From NCBI GenBank assembly GCA_038247115.1, contig JBBRVG010000073.1:1-21721 (forward strand): a DNA stretch of 21,721 nucleotides, read 5' to 3'. The notes below the pieces were generated by a model that ran no database searches, was not told the DNA's origin, and saw only the letters and a list, made by a program, of their open reading frames with translations. Each line of letters starts with the position of its first letter. Position 1 is the first letter of the stretch. The position numbers and the translations under genes are program-made. Positions 1 to 8,602 of the stretch are shown one piece after another. This DNA comes from Pseudaeromonas sp038247115. GTDB lineage: Bacteria > Pseudomonadota > Gammaproteobacteria > Enterobacterales > Aeromonadaceae.

Positions 1-600
1 CGCCAATTGATGCTCCGCCTGCCACTGGGCGGCATCGGCTTGCTGTTCTGTCTCGCCCACCGGAGTTTCCAGCACCGAGACCACCGCCAGTTTCGCCCCC
101 AACGCGCGGGTAATGCGATCAGCTCGCGCCAACAGCCCTTTGCCTTGTTCATTTAACGGCAAGAAAAGCTGAAATGTCAGCGGCTCAATCCAGAATGGGC
201 GGTTGCCATCCAGCACCAGCACATCGTGACTGTGATGGGGTAACCCCGCCAGTTCCCTGGCCAATCCAGCATCTTGCTGGGTTCCCAGGATCAGCAAATC
301 ACAGTTCAGTTGCTCGAGACTGCGCTGGATCGCTGCTGCAACAGACCCCGACTCGACACGACACTCGCCCAACTGACAGGGCAGAGTGGCAACCTGACGG
401 CTCAGATACTCCAGGCTCTCCTGTTTCAGACGCAACAGGCTCTCACTGCCCGCCAGCCCGGAAAAGGACTCATCCAAAGGCAATACGGTCAGCACATGCA
501 AACGCGCGGCGATTAACTGCGCCAGTTTGCTGGCGCGCTGCAACAGGTAGCTGACCTCGTGTTTGAGATCCACGCAAACCAGGAGCTGACGATAGTGCAT
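1..600 (-). CDS. UspA-family universal stress protein, probably tandem-domain; C-terminus outside window
   Basis: Reading the minus strand from the ATG at 600 gives 200 uninterrupted codons running off the window edge. The protein begins MHYRQLLVCVDLK, the first beta strand typical of UspA folds, followed by a helix rich in Leu/Ala and a strand LHVLTVLPL. A second similar unit seems to start near residue 138 (FQLFLPLNEQGKGLL, then ALGAKLAVVSVLETP), so this is probably a two-domain UspE-like protein. The usual ATP-binding glycine pattern (G-x2-G-x9-G-S/T) is not visible in domain 1, where ILGTQQDAG stands instead, so nucleotide binding there is doubtful. A good ribosome site (GGAGGT) lies 5 bases before the ATG. 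The gene is 76 bases downstream of a SulP transporter on the same strand and is probably cotranscribed with it. Confidence 0.8.
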   Translation of the reverse strand, partial: MHYRQLLVCVDLKHEVSYLLQRASKLAQLIAARLHVLTVLPLDESFSGLAGSESLLRLKQESLEYLSRQVATLPCQLGECRVESGSVAAAIQRSLEQLNCDLLILGTQQDAGLARELAGLPHHSHDVLVLDGNRPFWIEPLTFQLFLPLNEQGKGLLARADRITRALGAKLAVVSVLETPVGETEQQADAAQWQAEHQLA

Positions 601-676
601 GCGCAACCTCCACCCCATCTGATAAAGACTGTTCCTTCTATCAGGCTAGGAAGTGAAGCAGTGATCTGCCAGTTAC

Positions 677-2446
677 TCACGAAGAAAGCGGCGATTCTCC
701 CGAACCTGGAGCTACCGACTCTGGCGCTGCTGGCTCATCCTGGGTGGTCTCTGAATTCGGTGCCTGCTCATTGGTGACCCGGCGAATGGCACTGTAGAGA
801 TCACTGCACAGCCGGATGCCCTCATCCCCTTGCTCAATACCCGCCAGATGCAGCCAGCGGGTCAGGGTCGTACGCCGACCGGCCAGCCAGAGGCGGCAGC
901 CTCGCTGTTGCAATGCTCGCTGCAGCTCGGCCAGCATGCTCATGACGCTGATGTCCAGATGGGAGAAACAAGAGACGGCATCCACAATGATCAAACTGGG
1001 CGGCTGTGGCGCCTGGCGCAAAGAGGCCAGCACCCGACGTTTGAAATAAGGGGCATTAAAATAGCTCAGCGAGGCGTTGAAGCGGTACACCAGCACATGA
1101 GGAATGGCATGGGTGCCGGTGCTATGCCCGAGCGCATGCACTACCCCTGACTCATCCACCCCCAGCAACTGGTCACTGGGCCGCATCATACTGCGCAGAA
1201 ACTGGAACAAGCCCAGCAATACCGCCAAGGCGATACCGGGCATAACTCCGACTGTCAGCACCGCCAGCAAGGTAATCAACGCCAGAGCGAAGGCCCCAGG
1301 ATCGCGCTGACGCAGTGTCCATAAACTACGAAAATCGGTCAGGCTGGCTGCCGAGACCAGCAGAACCACGCCCAATGTTGCCAGCGGAATATACTGCAAT
1401 GGCGTGACCAGGAAAAACGTCACACTGCCGATGGCCAGAGCCGCAACGACCGAGACCATCTGACTCATGCCACCGGCGGCATCGTTGACAGCAGTCCGTG
1501 AGGCAGCGCCGCTGATAGCAAACCCTTGCGAAACAGCAGCAGCGATATTAGCTAATCCCAAAGCTCGAAACTCCTGATCGGCGTCAATTTCGTAATCGCC
1601 TTTGGCCGCAAAACTACGGGCGGTGAGCATCATGCTGACAAAGCTGACCAGGGCCAGGTTTAAGGAGGGCATGACCAACTCCCGCAGCAATGAGGGTGGG
1701 AACTCCGACCACTCCAGGTTCGGTAGTCCGCTGGCCAGCGGCCCCAGCGTCACCACGTCAAACTGGCGCAGATCCACGCCAAACGAGAGCAGAGCGCAGG
1801 CGGCCATGACCAACAGGGTACCAGGCCAGGCCGGTTGCCACCGCCGCAACACCAGCAGGCAGAGCAACGTCAGCACGCTGATCCCCACCGTCGGGCCATG
1901 CATCTGCCGCAGATACTCCAGGCTGTTCGCCAGTCGCTCAATCAGACCCCGATCGGCATAGTGAAAACCGAAAATGCGCGCCAACTGCCCAACCATGATG
2001 GTGATGGCAACCCCGTTGAGCAGTCCCATCAGGATCGGTTGCGACAAAAAATCCGCCAGCGTACCAAACCGCAAGCGGCTGCCCAGCAGACACCAGATAC
2101 CGGTCATCAGGGTCAACACCACGACCAACTGCCAATGTCGTACCGGATCCCCGGCAGCCAGCGGCGTGACCACGGCGGCGATCACGGCACAGGTGGCTGC
2201 ATCCGGGCCTATCATCAACTGTCGGGAAGAACCAAACAGGGCATACACCAGCATGGGCAGAATACAGGAGTAGAGCCCGGCAATCGGGCTGACGCCCGCC
2301 AACGCCGCATACGCAATGGCCACCGGCAAAGCCACAGCCGCTACCGAGAGGCCCGCGCGCAGATCCGCCCGCCACCACTCCCGGCGATAATCCAGCAGCG
2401 ATGCCAGACCAGGGGCCAGTTGCGCAAGATTCAATTTAGTCCACAT
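677..2446 (-). CDS. SulP-family inorganic anion transporter with C-terminal STAS domain
   Basis: A 589-residue inner-membrane protein of the SulP (SLC26-like) family, which moves sulfate, bicarbonate or other anions. The family signature is seen at about residues 39-64 (LPVAIAYAALAGVSPIAGLY). Many hydrophobic segments follow up to about residue 420, including the conserved SRTAVNDAAGG stretch near 316-326. A cytoplasmic STAS domain spans about 448-558, and a loose Pro/Glu/Ser-rich tail ends the protein. The open frame could begin at a GTG three codons upstream (2455), but the AGGGAG ribosome site overlaps that GTG and sits 6 bases before the ATG at 2446, so 2446 is chosen. Substrate cannot be told from sequence. 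Bicarbonate (BicA-like) and sulfate are both possible. A Usp gene follows on the same strand, a recurring neighbour of bacterial SulP genes. Confidence 0.9.
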   Translation of the reverse strand: MWTKLNLAQLAPGLASLLDYRREWWRADLRAGLSVAAVALPVAIAYAALAGVSPIAGLYSCILPMLVYALFGSSRQLMIGPDAATCAVIAAVVTPLAAGDPVRHWQLVVVLTLMTGIWCLLGSRLRFGTLADFLSQPILMGLLNGVAITIMVGQLARIFGFHYADRGLIERLANSLEYLRQMHGPTVGISVLTLLCLLVLRRWQPAWPGTLLVMAACALLSFGVDLRQFDVVTLGPLASGLPNLEWSEFPPSLLRELVMPSLNLALVSFVSMMLTARSFAAKGDYEIDADQEFRALGLANIAAAVSQGFAISGAASRTAVNDAAGGMSQMVSVVAALAIGSVTFFLVTPLQYIPLATLGVVLLVSAASLTDFRSLWTLRQRDPGAFALALITLLAVLTVGVMPGIALAVLLGLFQFLRSMMRPSDQLLGVDESGVVHALGHSTGTHAIPHVLVYRFNASLSYFNAPYFKRRVLASLRQAPQPPSLIIVDAVSCFSHLDISVMSMLAELQRALQQRGCRLWLAGRRTTLTRWLHLAGIEQGDEGIRLCSDLYSAIRRVTNEQAPNSETTQDEPAAPESVAPGSGESPLSS

Positions 2447-2454
2447 ATCACACA

Positions 2455-2460
2455 CTCCCT
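2455..2460 (-). promoter_or_regulatory. Ribosome binding site that decides the SulP start
   Basis: On the minus strand AGGGAG is followed by six bases and then ATG at 2446. The upstream in-frame GTG (2453-2455) overlaps this site, so translation from it is unlikely. Confidence 0.6.
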
Positions 2461-2622
2461 GTCACTCACGCACTGCACCATGGTTCCTCGGACGGCCGGA
2501 TCTTGATGATGAACCCTGTGATTGAACCCCCATATCCAGCTCTTGACGGCGTAAAAAAGCGGACATCCGTAAGGCTTATCTTGTGACATGATTGGCTATT
2601 CCTGCGAAATTGGGTAATTTGA

Positions 2623-4311
2623 ATGCAATCCTTACTGTTGAGTTTTCACCCTATGTTGATGCTCAGCCAATCCCGCATTCTGGCCGTAGGGCTGCTATGG
2701 TTGGCAACCTTGCCCATTCAAGCCGCCGATGCCGTTACCCTGCAACTGAAATGGGTACATCAGTTCCAATTCGCCGGTTATTACATGGCACAGGAAAAGG
2801 GCTTCTATCGCGATGCCGGACTGACCGTCACACTAAGGCCCAATGGCTATGCCGGTAGCTACACATCACCCGTGGATGCCGTGTTAAACGGTGATGCCAC
2901 TTATGGTATCTCCAACTCGGGACTGGTTCGCGACTACGCTCAAGGCAAGCCGATTGTCGCGCTAGCCGCCATTCTGCAACACTCGGCGGTCAGTTGGCTG
3001 GTTCTGGATCGCCCCGATATTCGTAATCTGCACGATCTGGTGGGTAAACGCCTGATGACCGTTTTCCCCTTGAGTGAAAGCGTCGAGCTGCTGGCGCCAT
3101 TTTCGAGCGAAGGGCTGGCGCCGGAAAAACTGGATCTGGTGCAGACCGGCTTTGATTTGCAACCGCTGATCGACGGCAAGGTCGATGCTTACGACGCCTA
3201 TGTTACCAATGAGCCCTATCAGCTGGAACAAAAGGGGATCCCCTACCAGTTGATTGATCCCCGCACCTATGGCATCGACTTCTATGGTGATGTGCTCTTC
3301 ACTTCCCGCAATGAATTGCTGTTCCACTCCGAACGGGTTCAAGCATTTCGTAAAGCCTCGCTGCAAGGCTGGAACTACGCCATGAGCCATATTCCAGAAA
3401 CCATCCAGTTGATTCGCCAGCGCTATGCTCCGGAAAAAACAGTTGATCAGTTGCAATTCGAAGCCAATGCCATGCTCAGACTGATGCAATCCGACATCAT
3501 CGACATAGGCCACATGAACCATTGGCGGTGGCAACGAATTGCCGAGATCCAGCTAGAGCATGAACAGGCCAGCAGCCTGAATCTGGACAATTTCCTGTAT
3601 AGCGACGATCAGTTGCAGTCGATGGTGGCCGACTACCTGCGCATCATAGGCTATGTATCCCTACTAGCTGGACTTTTGCTCCTGATCACGGCCCGATACT
3701 CTCGCTTGAATCGACGGCTGCGGCTGGAAATCACAGCCCGACGCGAGGCTGAAACACGATTACGCCAAATGTCAGAAACCGATGCTCTGACCGGGTTGTA
3801 CAATCTGCGCTACATCAACGAACAGCTGGAAGCAGAGCTGGCGCGTTACCAGCGCTATGGCCAGGAATTCTGCGTCGTGATGCTGGATATCGACTACTTC
3901 AAATCGGTGAATGATAACTGGGGCCATCCAGCCGGTGATCGGGTACTCCAGCAATTCGCTCAACGCTTACAGGAAAAAACTCGCCATACCGACACCTTGG
4001 CCCGCATCGGAGGCGAAGAGTTTTTTATCCTGCTCCGCAATGTGTCGTTGGAGCAAGCTCGGGTGGTCGCCGAAGGGATGCGTCAGCACATAGAATCATC
4101 CTCGTTCGATCTGGGCAATCAACACCATCAGCCCTTAACCGCCAGTATCGGTGTCAGTGTGGTGACCCCGGAGACAGTCGAAGTCAGCGAACTCTTTTCT
4201 CGCGCCGATCAGGCTCTGTATCAAGCCAAGTCACAAGGACGAAATCGCATCGAGTTTGCTGCCGAGTCCCCCTCCTGCGTGTCACAACTGGCTACCGATG
4301 CATCGAGCTAG
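2623..4311 (+). CDS. Diguanylate cyclase with periplasmic NMT1/THI5-like substrate-binding sensor domain
   Basis: 562 residues. An N-terminal signal sequence (about 1-35, ending LPIQAADA) leads into a periplasmic-binding-protein domain of the NMT1/THI5 type (about 36-325, with LQLKWVHQFQFAGYYMAQEK near its start). One membrane helix follows (about 340-362), then a short charged linker and a GGDEF domain (about 388-550). The catalytic motif is GGEEF at 463-467, preceded by RHTD at 454-457, five residues before it. This is a complete RxxD inhibitory site, so an active, product-inhibited c-di-GMP synthase is expected. NMT1/THI5 domains in transporters bind pyrimidine or other small nitrogenous ligands; the ligand here is unknown. 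The start is uncertain: ATG 2623 has only a weak GGGTAA site, and ATG 2653 or 2659 would give a more normal signal peptide. Its stop overlaps that of the facing lipoprotein gene. Confidence 0.88.
   Translation: MQSLLLSFHPMLMLSQSRILAVGLLWLATLPIQAADAVTLQLKWVHQFQFAGYYMAQEKGFYRDAGLTVTLRPNGYAGSYTSPVDAVLNGDATYGISNSGLVRDYAQGKPIVALAAILQHSAVSWLVLDRPDIRNLHDLVGKRLMTVFPLSESVELLAPFSSEGLAPEKLDLVQTGFDLQPLIDGKVDAYDAYVTNEPYQLEQKGIPYQLIDPRTYGIDFYGDVLFTSRNELLFHSERVQAFRKASLQGWNYAMSHIPETIQLIRQRYAPEKTVDQLQFEANAMLRLMQSDIIDIGHMNHWRWQRIAEIQLEHEQASSLNLDNFLYSDDQLQSMVADYLRIIGYVSLLAGLLLLITARYSRLNRRLRLEITARREAETRLRQMSETDALTGLYNLRYINEQLEAELARYQRYGQEFCVVMLDIDYFKSVNDNWGHPAGDRVLQQFAQRLQEKTRHTDTLARIGGEEFFILLRNVSLEQARVVAEGMRQHIESSSFDLGNQHHQPLTASIGVSVVTPETVEVSELFSRADQALYQAKSQGRNRIEFAAESPSCVSQLATDASS
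4308..4311. other. Shared CTAG stop of two converging genes
   Basis: The palindrome CTAG supplies TAG at 4309-4311 for the diguanylate cyclase on the plus strand and TAG at 4310-4308 for the lipoprotein on the minus strand, a 4-base tail-to-tail overlap. No hairpin terminator separates the two genes. Confidence 0.85.
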
Positions 4312-4910
4312 TCCGCGGTTGTCGTGGCCGCTGAACTCGCAGGCGACATCTCGCTGCCAACCGTCTCTGTCGCCGATTGAACCTGCCCTTGCACAGCGGC
4401 ACCCACCTGATCCTGAACCTGCTGCTGCAAGGCGGCCGGAGTTACCAGAGCCTGCATGGACTGCGGCCAAACCGGAACCCCTGCGGCCGCACCAGCCGTG
4501 TCTGCGGCTGCATTCGCCAGCGGCTCACTGAAGATGGCCGATTTACCCTCTTGCTGTAACAGCACAGCCATTTGATTAGTTTGCGAGTTCCAGACAAAAC
4601 CAGCTTTATCCGCCAAGGGGCCAGTAACCTTATTATTGGACAACACATAAAACAGCGGGCCTTCTTGCTGGATCTCGTCCGCGGTCTTGAGCAGAGTCAC
4701 CGCAGTACCATAATGTTCGCCCAACAGGGGCTGCATCCGATCCTTGATCAGTGGCTGCTCGAACAAGTTCACCTCGTTCGGATCGAAACCAACCAGGGGT
4801 TTGAGGAATGCCCACATCAATTGACTCTGGGCCCCCGCCAGTAACGGCGCCACACAGCCACTCAGTAACAGACTGACCAACACGACTTTCAGCAATCCTC
4901 GAACATGCAT
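4308..4910 (-). CDS. Hypothetical lipoprotein
   Basis: A 200-residue protein I do not recognise. It starts MHVRGLLKVVLVSLLLSGC, a clear lipoprotein signal with Cys19 as the lipidation site. Val at +2 does not suggest inner-membrane retention. The middle part (about 30-130) has mixed hydrophobic and polar residues with no known motif, including KPLVGFDPNEVNLFEQPLIKDR. The last 70 residues are rich in Ala, Gln, Thr and Ser (LQQQVQDQVGAAVQGQVQ) and look low-complexity or coiled. The frame is open for 24 more codons upstream, but the GGAGTGAG ribosome site just before ATG 4910 and the signal peptide fix the start there. It ends on the same CTAG as the diguanylate cyclase facing it. No neighbour points to a function. 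Confidence 0.72.
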   Translation of the reverse strand: MHVRGLLKVVLVSLLLSGCVAPLLAGAQSQLMWAFLKPLVGFDPNEVNLFEQPLIKDRMQPLLGEHYGTAVTLLKTADEIQQEGPLFYVLSNNKVTGPLADKAGFVWNSQTNQMAVLLQQEGKSAIFSEPLANAAADTAGAAAGVPVWPQSMQALVTPAALQQQVQDQVGAAVQGQVQSATETVGSEMSPASSAATTTAD

Positions 4911-5070
4911 GTAACTCACTCCATCTGTTGATTCCATTGACAGCGCCGCATCATACCCTGCCACCGTCAGCAGACCGAGCATAATTCATCCGCTGTGACC
5001 GCCTAGAGGGCATTCATCCATGACACGCTCTTCGATATCCAGCCACCGGACTTTCCCCTGGGCCGCTCAA

Positions 5071-5097
5071 TAAAAAAGGGAGGCATATGCCTCCCTT
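5071..5097 (-). terminator. Rho-independent terminator of pntAB
   Basis: A perfect 22-base palindrome at 5076-5097 has GGGAGGC/GCCTCCC as its core. On the minus strand it is followed by a run of T (complement of the A-run 5072-5077). It lies 21 bases after the pntB stop. Confidence 0.9.
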
Positions 5098-5117
5098 CTT
5101 GTTGGAACGGTTTTGAA

Positions 5118-6614
5118 TTACAGCGCCTTGAGGATGCTCTCGACTGTGCCCTTGGCATCGCCAAAGCACATGTGGGAGTTTTCCTTGAAGAACAGCGGGT
5201 TCTGCACCCCGGCATAACCGGTATTCATCGAGCGTTTGAACACTATGACATTCTGCGCCTTCCACACTTCCAGCACTGGCATACCGGCAATCGGGCTACC
5301 TGGATCTTCCATCGCCGCCGGGTTGACAGTGTCGTTGGCACCTATGACCAGGACGGTATCGGTATCGGCGAAGTCTTCGTTGATTTCGTCCATTTCCAGC
5401 ACTATGTCGTAGGGTACCTTGGCTTCCGCCAGCAGCACGTTCATATGGCCAGGCAGACGACCAGCCACCGGGTGAATACCGAAACGCACCTTGATGCCGC
5501 GCTCACGCAGCTTGTGGGTGATTTCCGCGACCGGGTACTGGGCTTGGGCCACCGCCATGCCGTAGCCGGGGGTGATGATCACCGAACTGGAGTTCTTCAG
5601 CAGATCGGCCACATCTTCCGGCTTCATCTCGCGATACTCGCCCATCTCTTCATCAGAGGCCGCAGCACTGACACCGTCGGTACCGAAACCACCCGCTATC
5701 ACCGAGATGAAGGAGCGGTTCATTGCCTTACACATGATGTACGACAGAATGGCACCGGAGGAACCCACCAGAGCCCCGGTGACGATCAACAGATCGTTGG
5801 AGAGCATGAAGCCCGCCGCCGCCGCTGCCCAACCGGAGTAGGAGTTCAGCATCGAGACCACCACCGGCATATCGGCACCGCCGATGGAGGAAACCAGATG
5901 CCAGCCGAACGCCAGGGCAATCAGGGTCATCAGCAGGATGGCCCAGGTTGAGCCACCGACGTTGACGAAGTACACCATCAAGGCCAGCGAAACCACGGCC
6001 GCCAACAGATTCAGCTTATGCTTGTGCGGCAGGTTCAGTGGCTTGGAGCTGATTTTGCCGTTGAGCTTGCCGAATGCCACGATAGAGCCGGTGAAGGTGA
6101 CCGCACCGATAAACACGCCGAGGAAGATCTCGGTGAGGTGGATATTCAGCATGGCACCGATCAGATGACCGGAATGACCACCCTGCTGGTTCGCCAATTG
6201 GGCAATGGCTTGCTGAGCGGCGGCCAGTATCTCTTCCGGGCTGCCGGAAAGTGGCAGAACCAGTTGCGCAGCCGCCTCGGCTGGCAACAGTTCGATATAG
6301 CTATTGAAGCCAACCAGAACCGCGGCCAAACCGACGAAGCTGTGCAGGATAGCGACCAGCTCCGGCATCTGGGTCATCTCGACTTTTAGTGCCAGACGAG
6401 CACCAACCGCTCCGCCGATTGCCATGGCAATCAGTATGTAGACGACGCCGTGGACGCTCGGGCTAGCAATAGTTGCCACCAGCGCAATCGCCATACCGAC
6501 GATACCGAACCAGTTACCGTATTTGGCAGTTTCCTGCCTGGAGAGCCCGGCGAGGCTCAGGATGAACAGTACGGCAGCGATAATATAGGATGCCGTGGCC
6601 AATCCTTGAGACAT
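5118..6614 (-). CDS. pntB: NAD(P) transhydrogenase subunit beta
   Basis: Beta subunit of the membrane transhydrogenase, which couples proton entry to hydride transfer from NADH to NADP+. The 498 residues match E. coli PntB through most of their length, including His91 of the proton path (ILHSFVGLAAVLVGFNSY) and the C-terminal NADP(H)-binding domain III (PGYGMAVAQAQYPVAEI, FGIHPVAGRLPGHMNVLLAEA, GANDTVNP). It is about 36 residues longer than the 462-residue E. coli protein. The excess is concentrated between FNSY (ends 106) and NIHLTE (starts 157), where 50 residues stand in place of about 12. This Ala/Gln-rich insert falls in a loop predicted to be periplasmic. The gene begins 12 bases after pntA with an AAGGGGAA ribosome site and is followed by a strong terminator. 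Confidence 0.97.
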   Translation of the reverse strand: MSQGLATASYIIAAVLFILSLAGLSRQETAKYGNWFGIVGMAIALVATIASPSVHGVVYILIAMAIGGAVGARLALKVEMTQMPELVAILHSFVGLAAVLVGFNSYIELLPAEAAAQLVLPLSGSPEEILAAAQQAIAQLANQQGGHSGHLIGAMLNIHLTEIFLGVFIGAVTFTGSIVAFGKLNGKISSKPLNLPHKHKLNLLAAVVSLALMVYFVNVGGSTWAILLMTLIALAFGWHLVSSIGGADMPVVVSMLNSYSGWAAAAAGFMLSNDLLIVTGALVGSSGAILSYIMCKAMNRSFISVIAGGFGTDGVSAAASDEEMGEYREMKPEDVADLLKNSSSVIITPGYGMAVAQAQYPVAEITHKLRERGIKVRFGIHPVAGRLPGHMNVLLAEAKVPYDIVLEMDEINEDFADTDTVLVIGANDTVNPAAMEDPGSPIAGMPVLEVWKAQNVIVFKRSMNTGYAGVQNPLFFKENSHMCFGDAKGTVESILKAL

Positions 6615-6626
6615 GGTGTTTTCCCC

Positions 6627-8156
6627 TTAATCCTTACGGAACATCTTGAGCATACGGTGGGTCACGGTGAAGCCACCGACTATGTTGATGGTCGCAATCA
6701 GCACGGCGACAAACGCCAGCGCCGCAATCAACCCCGAACCCGCGCCAATTTGCAGCAGAGCGCCAACCACGATAATGCCGGAGATGGCATTGGTGACCGA
6801 CATCAGCGGCGTATGCAGCGAGTGGGTGACGTTCCACACCACGTAGTAACCGACCACGCAGGCCAGCACGAAGACGGTGAAATGCGACAGAAACTCGGGC
6901 GGTGCCACATGCCCCACCCAACCGAAACCGGCAAGACCGGCAGCAGCCAGCCAGTATTTCAGATTCGATGGTTTCTTGGGCTCTTTGGCAACTGGCGCGG
7001 CAGCGGCTTCTTTTTTCGGTGCCGCCGAGACGCTGATGGCAGGTGGCGGGAAGGTCACTTCGCCGTCACGCACCACGCTCATGTTACGCAGGACCACATC
7101 CTCGAAATTGATGTCGATGGTGCCATCTTTTTCTTTGGACAACAGCTTGGTCAGGTTGACCAGGTTGGTGGCATACAGCTGGGAGGATTGAGTCGGCAGA
7201 CGACCCGGCAGATCGGTATAGCCGATGATCTTGACACCGCTGGCGGTGGTAATCAGTTCACCCGGCTGGGTATATTCACAGTTACCACCGGCCGCAGAGG
7301 CCAGATCGACGATAACCGAGCCCGGCTTCATGCTATCGACCATAGCTTTGGTGATGAGCTTGGGAGCCGGTTTGCCCGGGATCAGGGCTGTGGTGATGAT
7401 GATGTCCACGTCCTTGGCCTGTTCAGCGAACAGGGCCATCTCGGCAGCGATGAACTCTTCGGACATCACTTTGGCGTAACCGTCGGAAGAACCACCCTCT
7501 TCACTGCTGAAGTCGAGTTTCAGGAACTGACCACCCATGGACTCGATCTGTTCGGCCACCTCCAGACGGGTATCGAAGGCGCGCACTATGGCCCCTAATG
7601 AACCTGCAGCACCGATGGCGGCCAAACCGGCCACGCCAGCACCAATGACCAGCACCTTGGCCGGAGGAACCTTACCCGCAGCTGTGATTTGGCCGGTGAA
7701 GAAACGACCAAAAGCATGGGCGGCTTCGACCACAGCACGGTAACCGCCGATATTGGCCATGGACGACAGGGCGTCCAGCGCCTGGGCGCGGGAGATACGC
7801 GGCACCATATCCATCGCCAGGACATTGATTTTCTTGGCAGAGAGTTTGGCAACCAGGTCAGGATTCTGAGCGGGCCAAACGAAACTGACGAGGGTTGTGC
7901 CATCTTGCAACAGCGCAATCTCGGCCTCGGTCGGTGCATTCACCTTATAAATAAGGGGGGCTTGCCACAGGGTGGCGGTGTCGACCACCACAGCACCGGC
8001 GGCGACAAAGGCGGCGTCATCAAAGCTGGCCAGAGCACCGGCACCAGACTCGACGGCCACGTCGAAGCCGAGCTTTTTCAGCTGCTCAACGGTGGCAGGG
8101 GTGGCAGCCACCCGAGTTTCACCGGCGAGACTCTCTCTCGGTATACCAATCTGCAT
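6627..8156 (-). CDS. pntA: NAD(P) transhydrogenase subunit alpha
   Basis: Alpha subunit of the transhydrogenase: a cytoplasmic NAD(H)-binding domain I followed by membrane helices. The start at 8156 (MQIGIPRESLAGETRVAATP) matches the E. coli protein and gives exactly its length, 510 residues. An AGGGAA ribosome site precedes it, and the frame stays open 30 codons further upstream without family similarity. The Rossmann motif GAGVAGLAAIGAAGSLGA and the following FDTR are visible near residues 172-192. An Ala/Pro/Lys-rich linker (AAPKKEAAAAPVAKEPKKP) precedes four hydrophobic segments in the last 110 residues. It forms an operon with pntB. No convincing promoter was found in the long upstream gap. 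Confidence 0.97.
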   Translation of the reverse strand: MQIGIPRESLAGETRVAATPATVEQLKKLGFDVAVESGAGALASFDDAAFVAAGAVVVDTATLWQAPLIYKVNAPTEAEIALLQDGTTLVSFVWPAQNPDLVAKLSAKKINVLAMDMVPRISRAQALDALSSMANIGGYRAVVEAAHAFGRFFTGQITAAGKVPPAKVLVIGAGVAGLAAIGAAGSLGAIVRAFDTRLEVAEQIESMGGQFLKLDFSSEEGGSSDGYAKVMSEEFIAAEMALFAEQAKDVDIIITTALIPGKPAPKLITKAMVDSMKPGSVIVDLASAAGGNCEYTQPGELITTASGVKIIGYTDLPGRLPTQSSQLYATNLVNLTKLLSKEKDGTIDINFEDVVLRNMSVVRDGEVTFPPPAISVSAAPKKEAAAAPVAKEPKKPSNLKYWLAAAGLAGFGWVGHVAPPEFLSHFTVFVLACVVGYYVVWNVTHSLHTPLMSVTNAISGIIVVGALLQIGAGSGLIAALAFVAVLIATINIVGGFTVTHRMLKMFRKD

Positions 8157-8314
8157 GTCTATTCCCTGATATTGAATAAAGGTCGCGATTACCTGTAACC
8201 CCAACTGGGGGGAGCTACAGTCATGCATGGGGATAACCAGTATCACCCACGGCTAACGTAATAAGGCAGTACGGGGCATGATGTGTAACAAATTTTACCC
8301 TCTTTTGACACCAG

Positions 8315-8327
8315 ACCAGTCACTGGT
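8315..8327. repeat. 13-base inverted repeat in the pntA-blc gap
   Basis: ACCAGT, one base, ACTGGT. It lies about 160 bases upstream of pntA and could be an operator half-site pair. No regulator can be named. Confidence 0.3.
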
Positions 8328-8596
8328 TCCGGGGTCATCAATGCCGAAAAGCCGGTCTTGTTGCCGGTCTTCGAGGGCCTGTGCCACGCGATCCTACCTT
8401 CCCCGATGACTCACAACAGAGCCATCGACAAAATGGGTCTCACACTGTAGCCGGTATGTTTGCGAAAAAAAACGCTTCGGCTAGCAGCAGTTAGAATAAA
8501 TTCGCCCTATTTGCTACTTTCTGTTCTATTCATAAAAAATTTTTAGCAAAAAAGATCTAAACCGGCCAATGACACGTAAACAATCCAGCCTTGTTT

Positions 8597-8602
8597 GAGG
8601 AG
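8597..8602 (+). promoter_or_regulatory. Ribosome binding site that decides the blc start
   Basis: GAGGAG ends 6 bases before ATG 8609. An in-frame TTG at 8591 would place this site inside the coding region, so 8609 is the real start. Confidence 0.7.

Noticed and set aside
619..644. CTGATA...TATCAG inverted repeat between sulP and usp
   Set aside because: A six-base stem with a 14-base loop and no T-run is too weak to call a terminator or processing site.
1835..2506. 223-residue plus-strand frame opposite the SulP gene
   Set aside because: Composition rich in Gln, His and Arg with no hydrophobic core; it mirrors the SulP coding strand.
6450..7598. 382-residue open frame on the plus strand, antisense to pntAB
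   Set aside because: It lies wholly opposite strongly conserved pntA and pntB, has His/Gly/Gln-rich shadow composition and no family signature. Long antisense frames are common in GC-rich genes.
8157..8246. 30-codon extension of PntA
   Set aside because: The start at 8156 gives exactly the family length and N-terminus, with a ribosome site just before it.
8351..8371. GCCGGTCTT repeated twice, as a possible repeat array
   Set aside because: Only two copies, unevenly spaced, with no third; nothing in the window resembles a CRISPR or iteron array.
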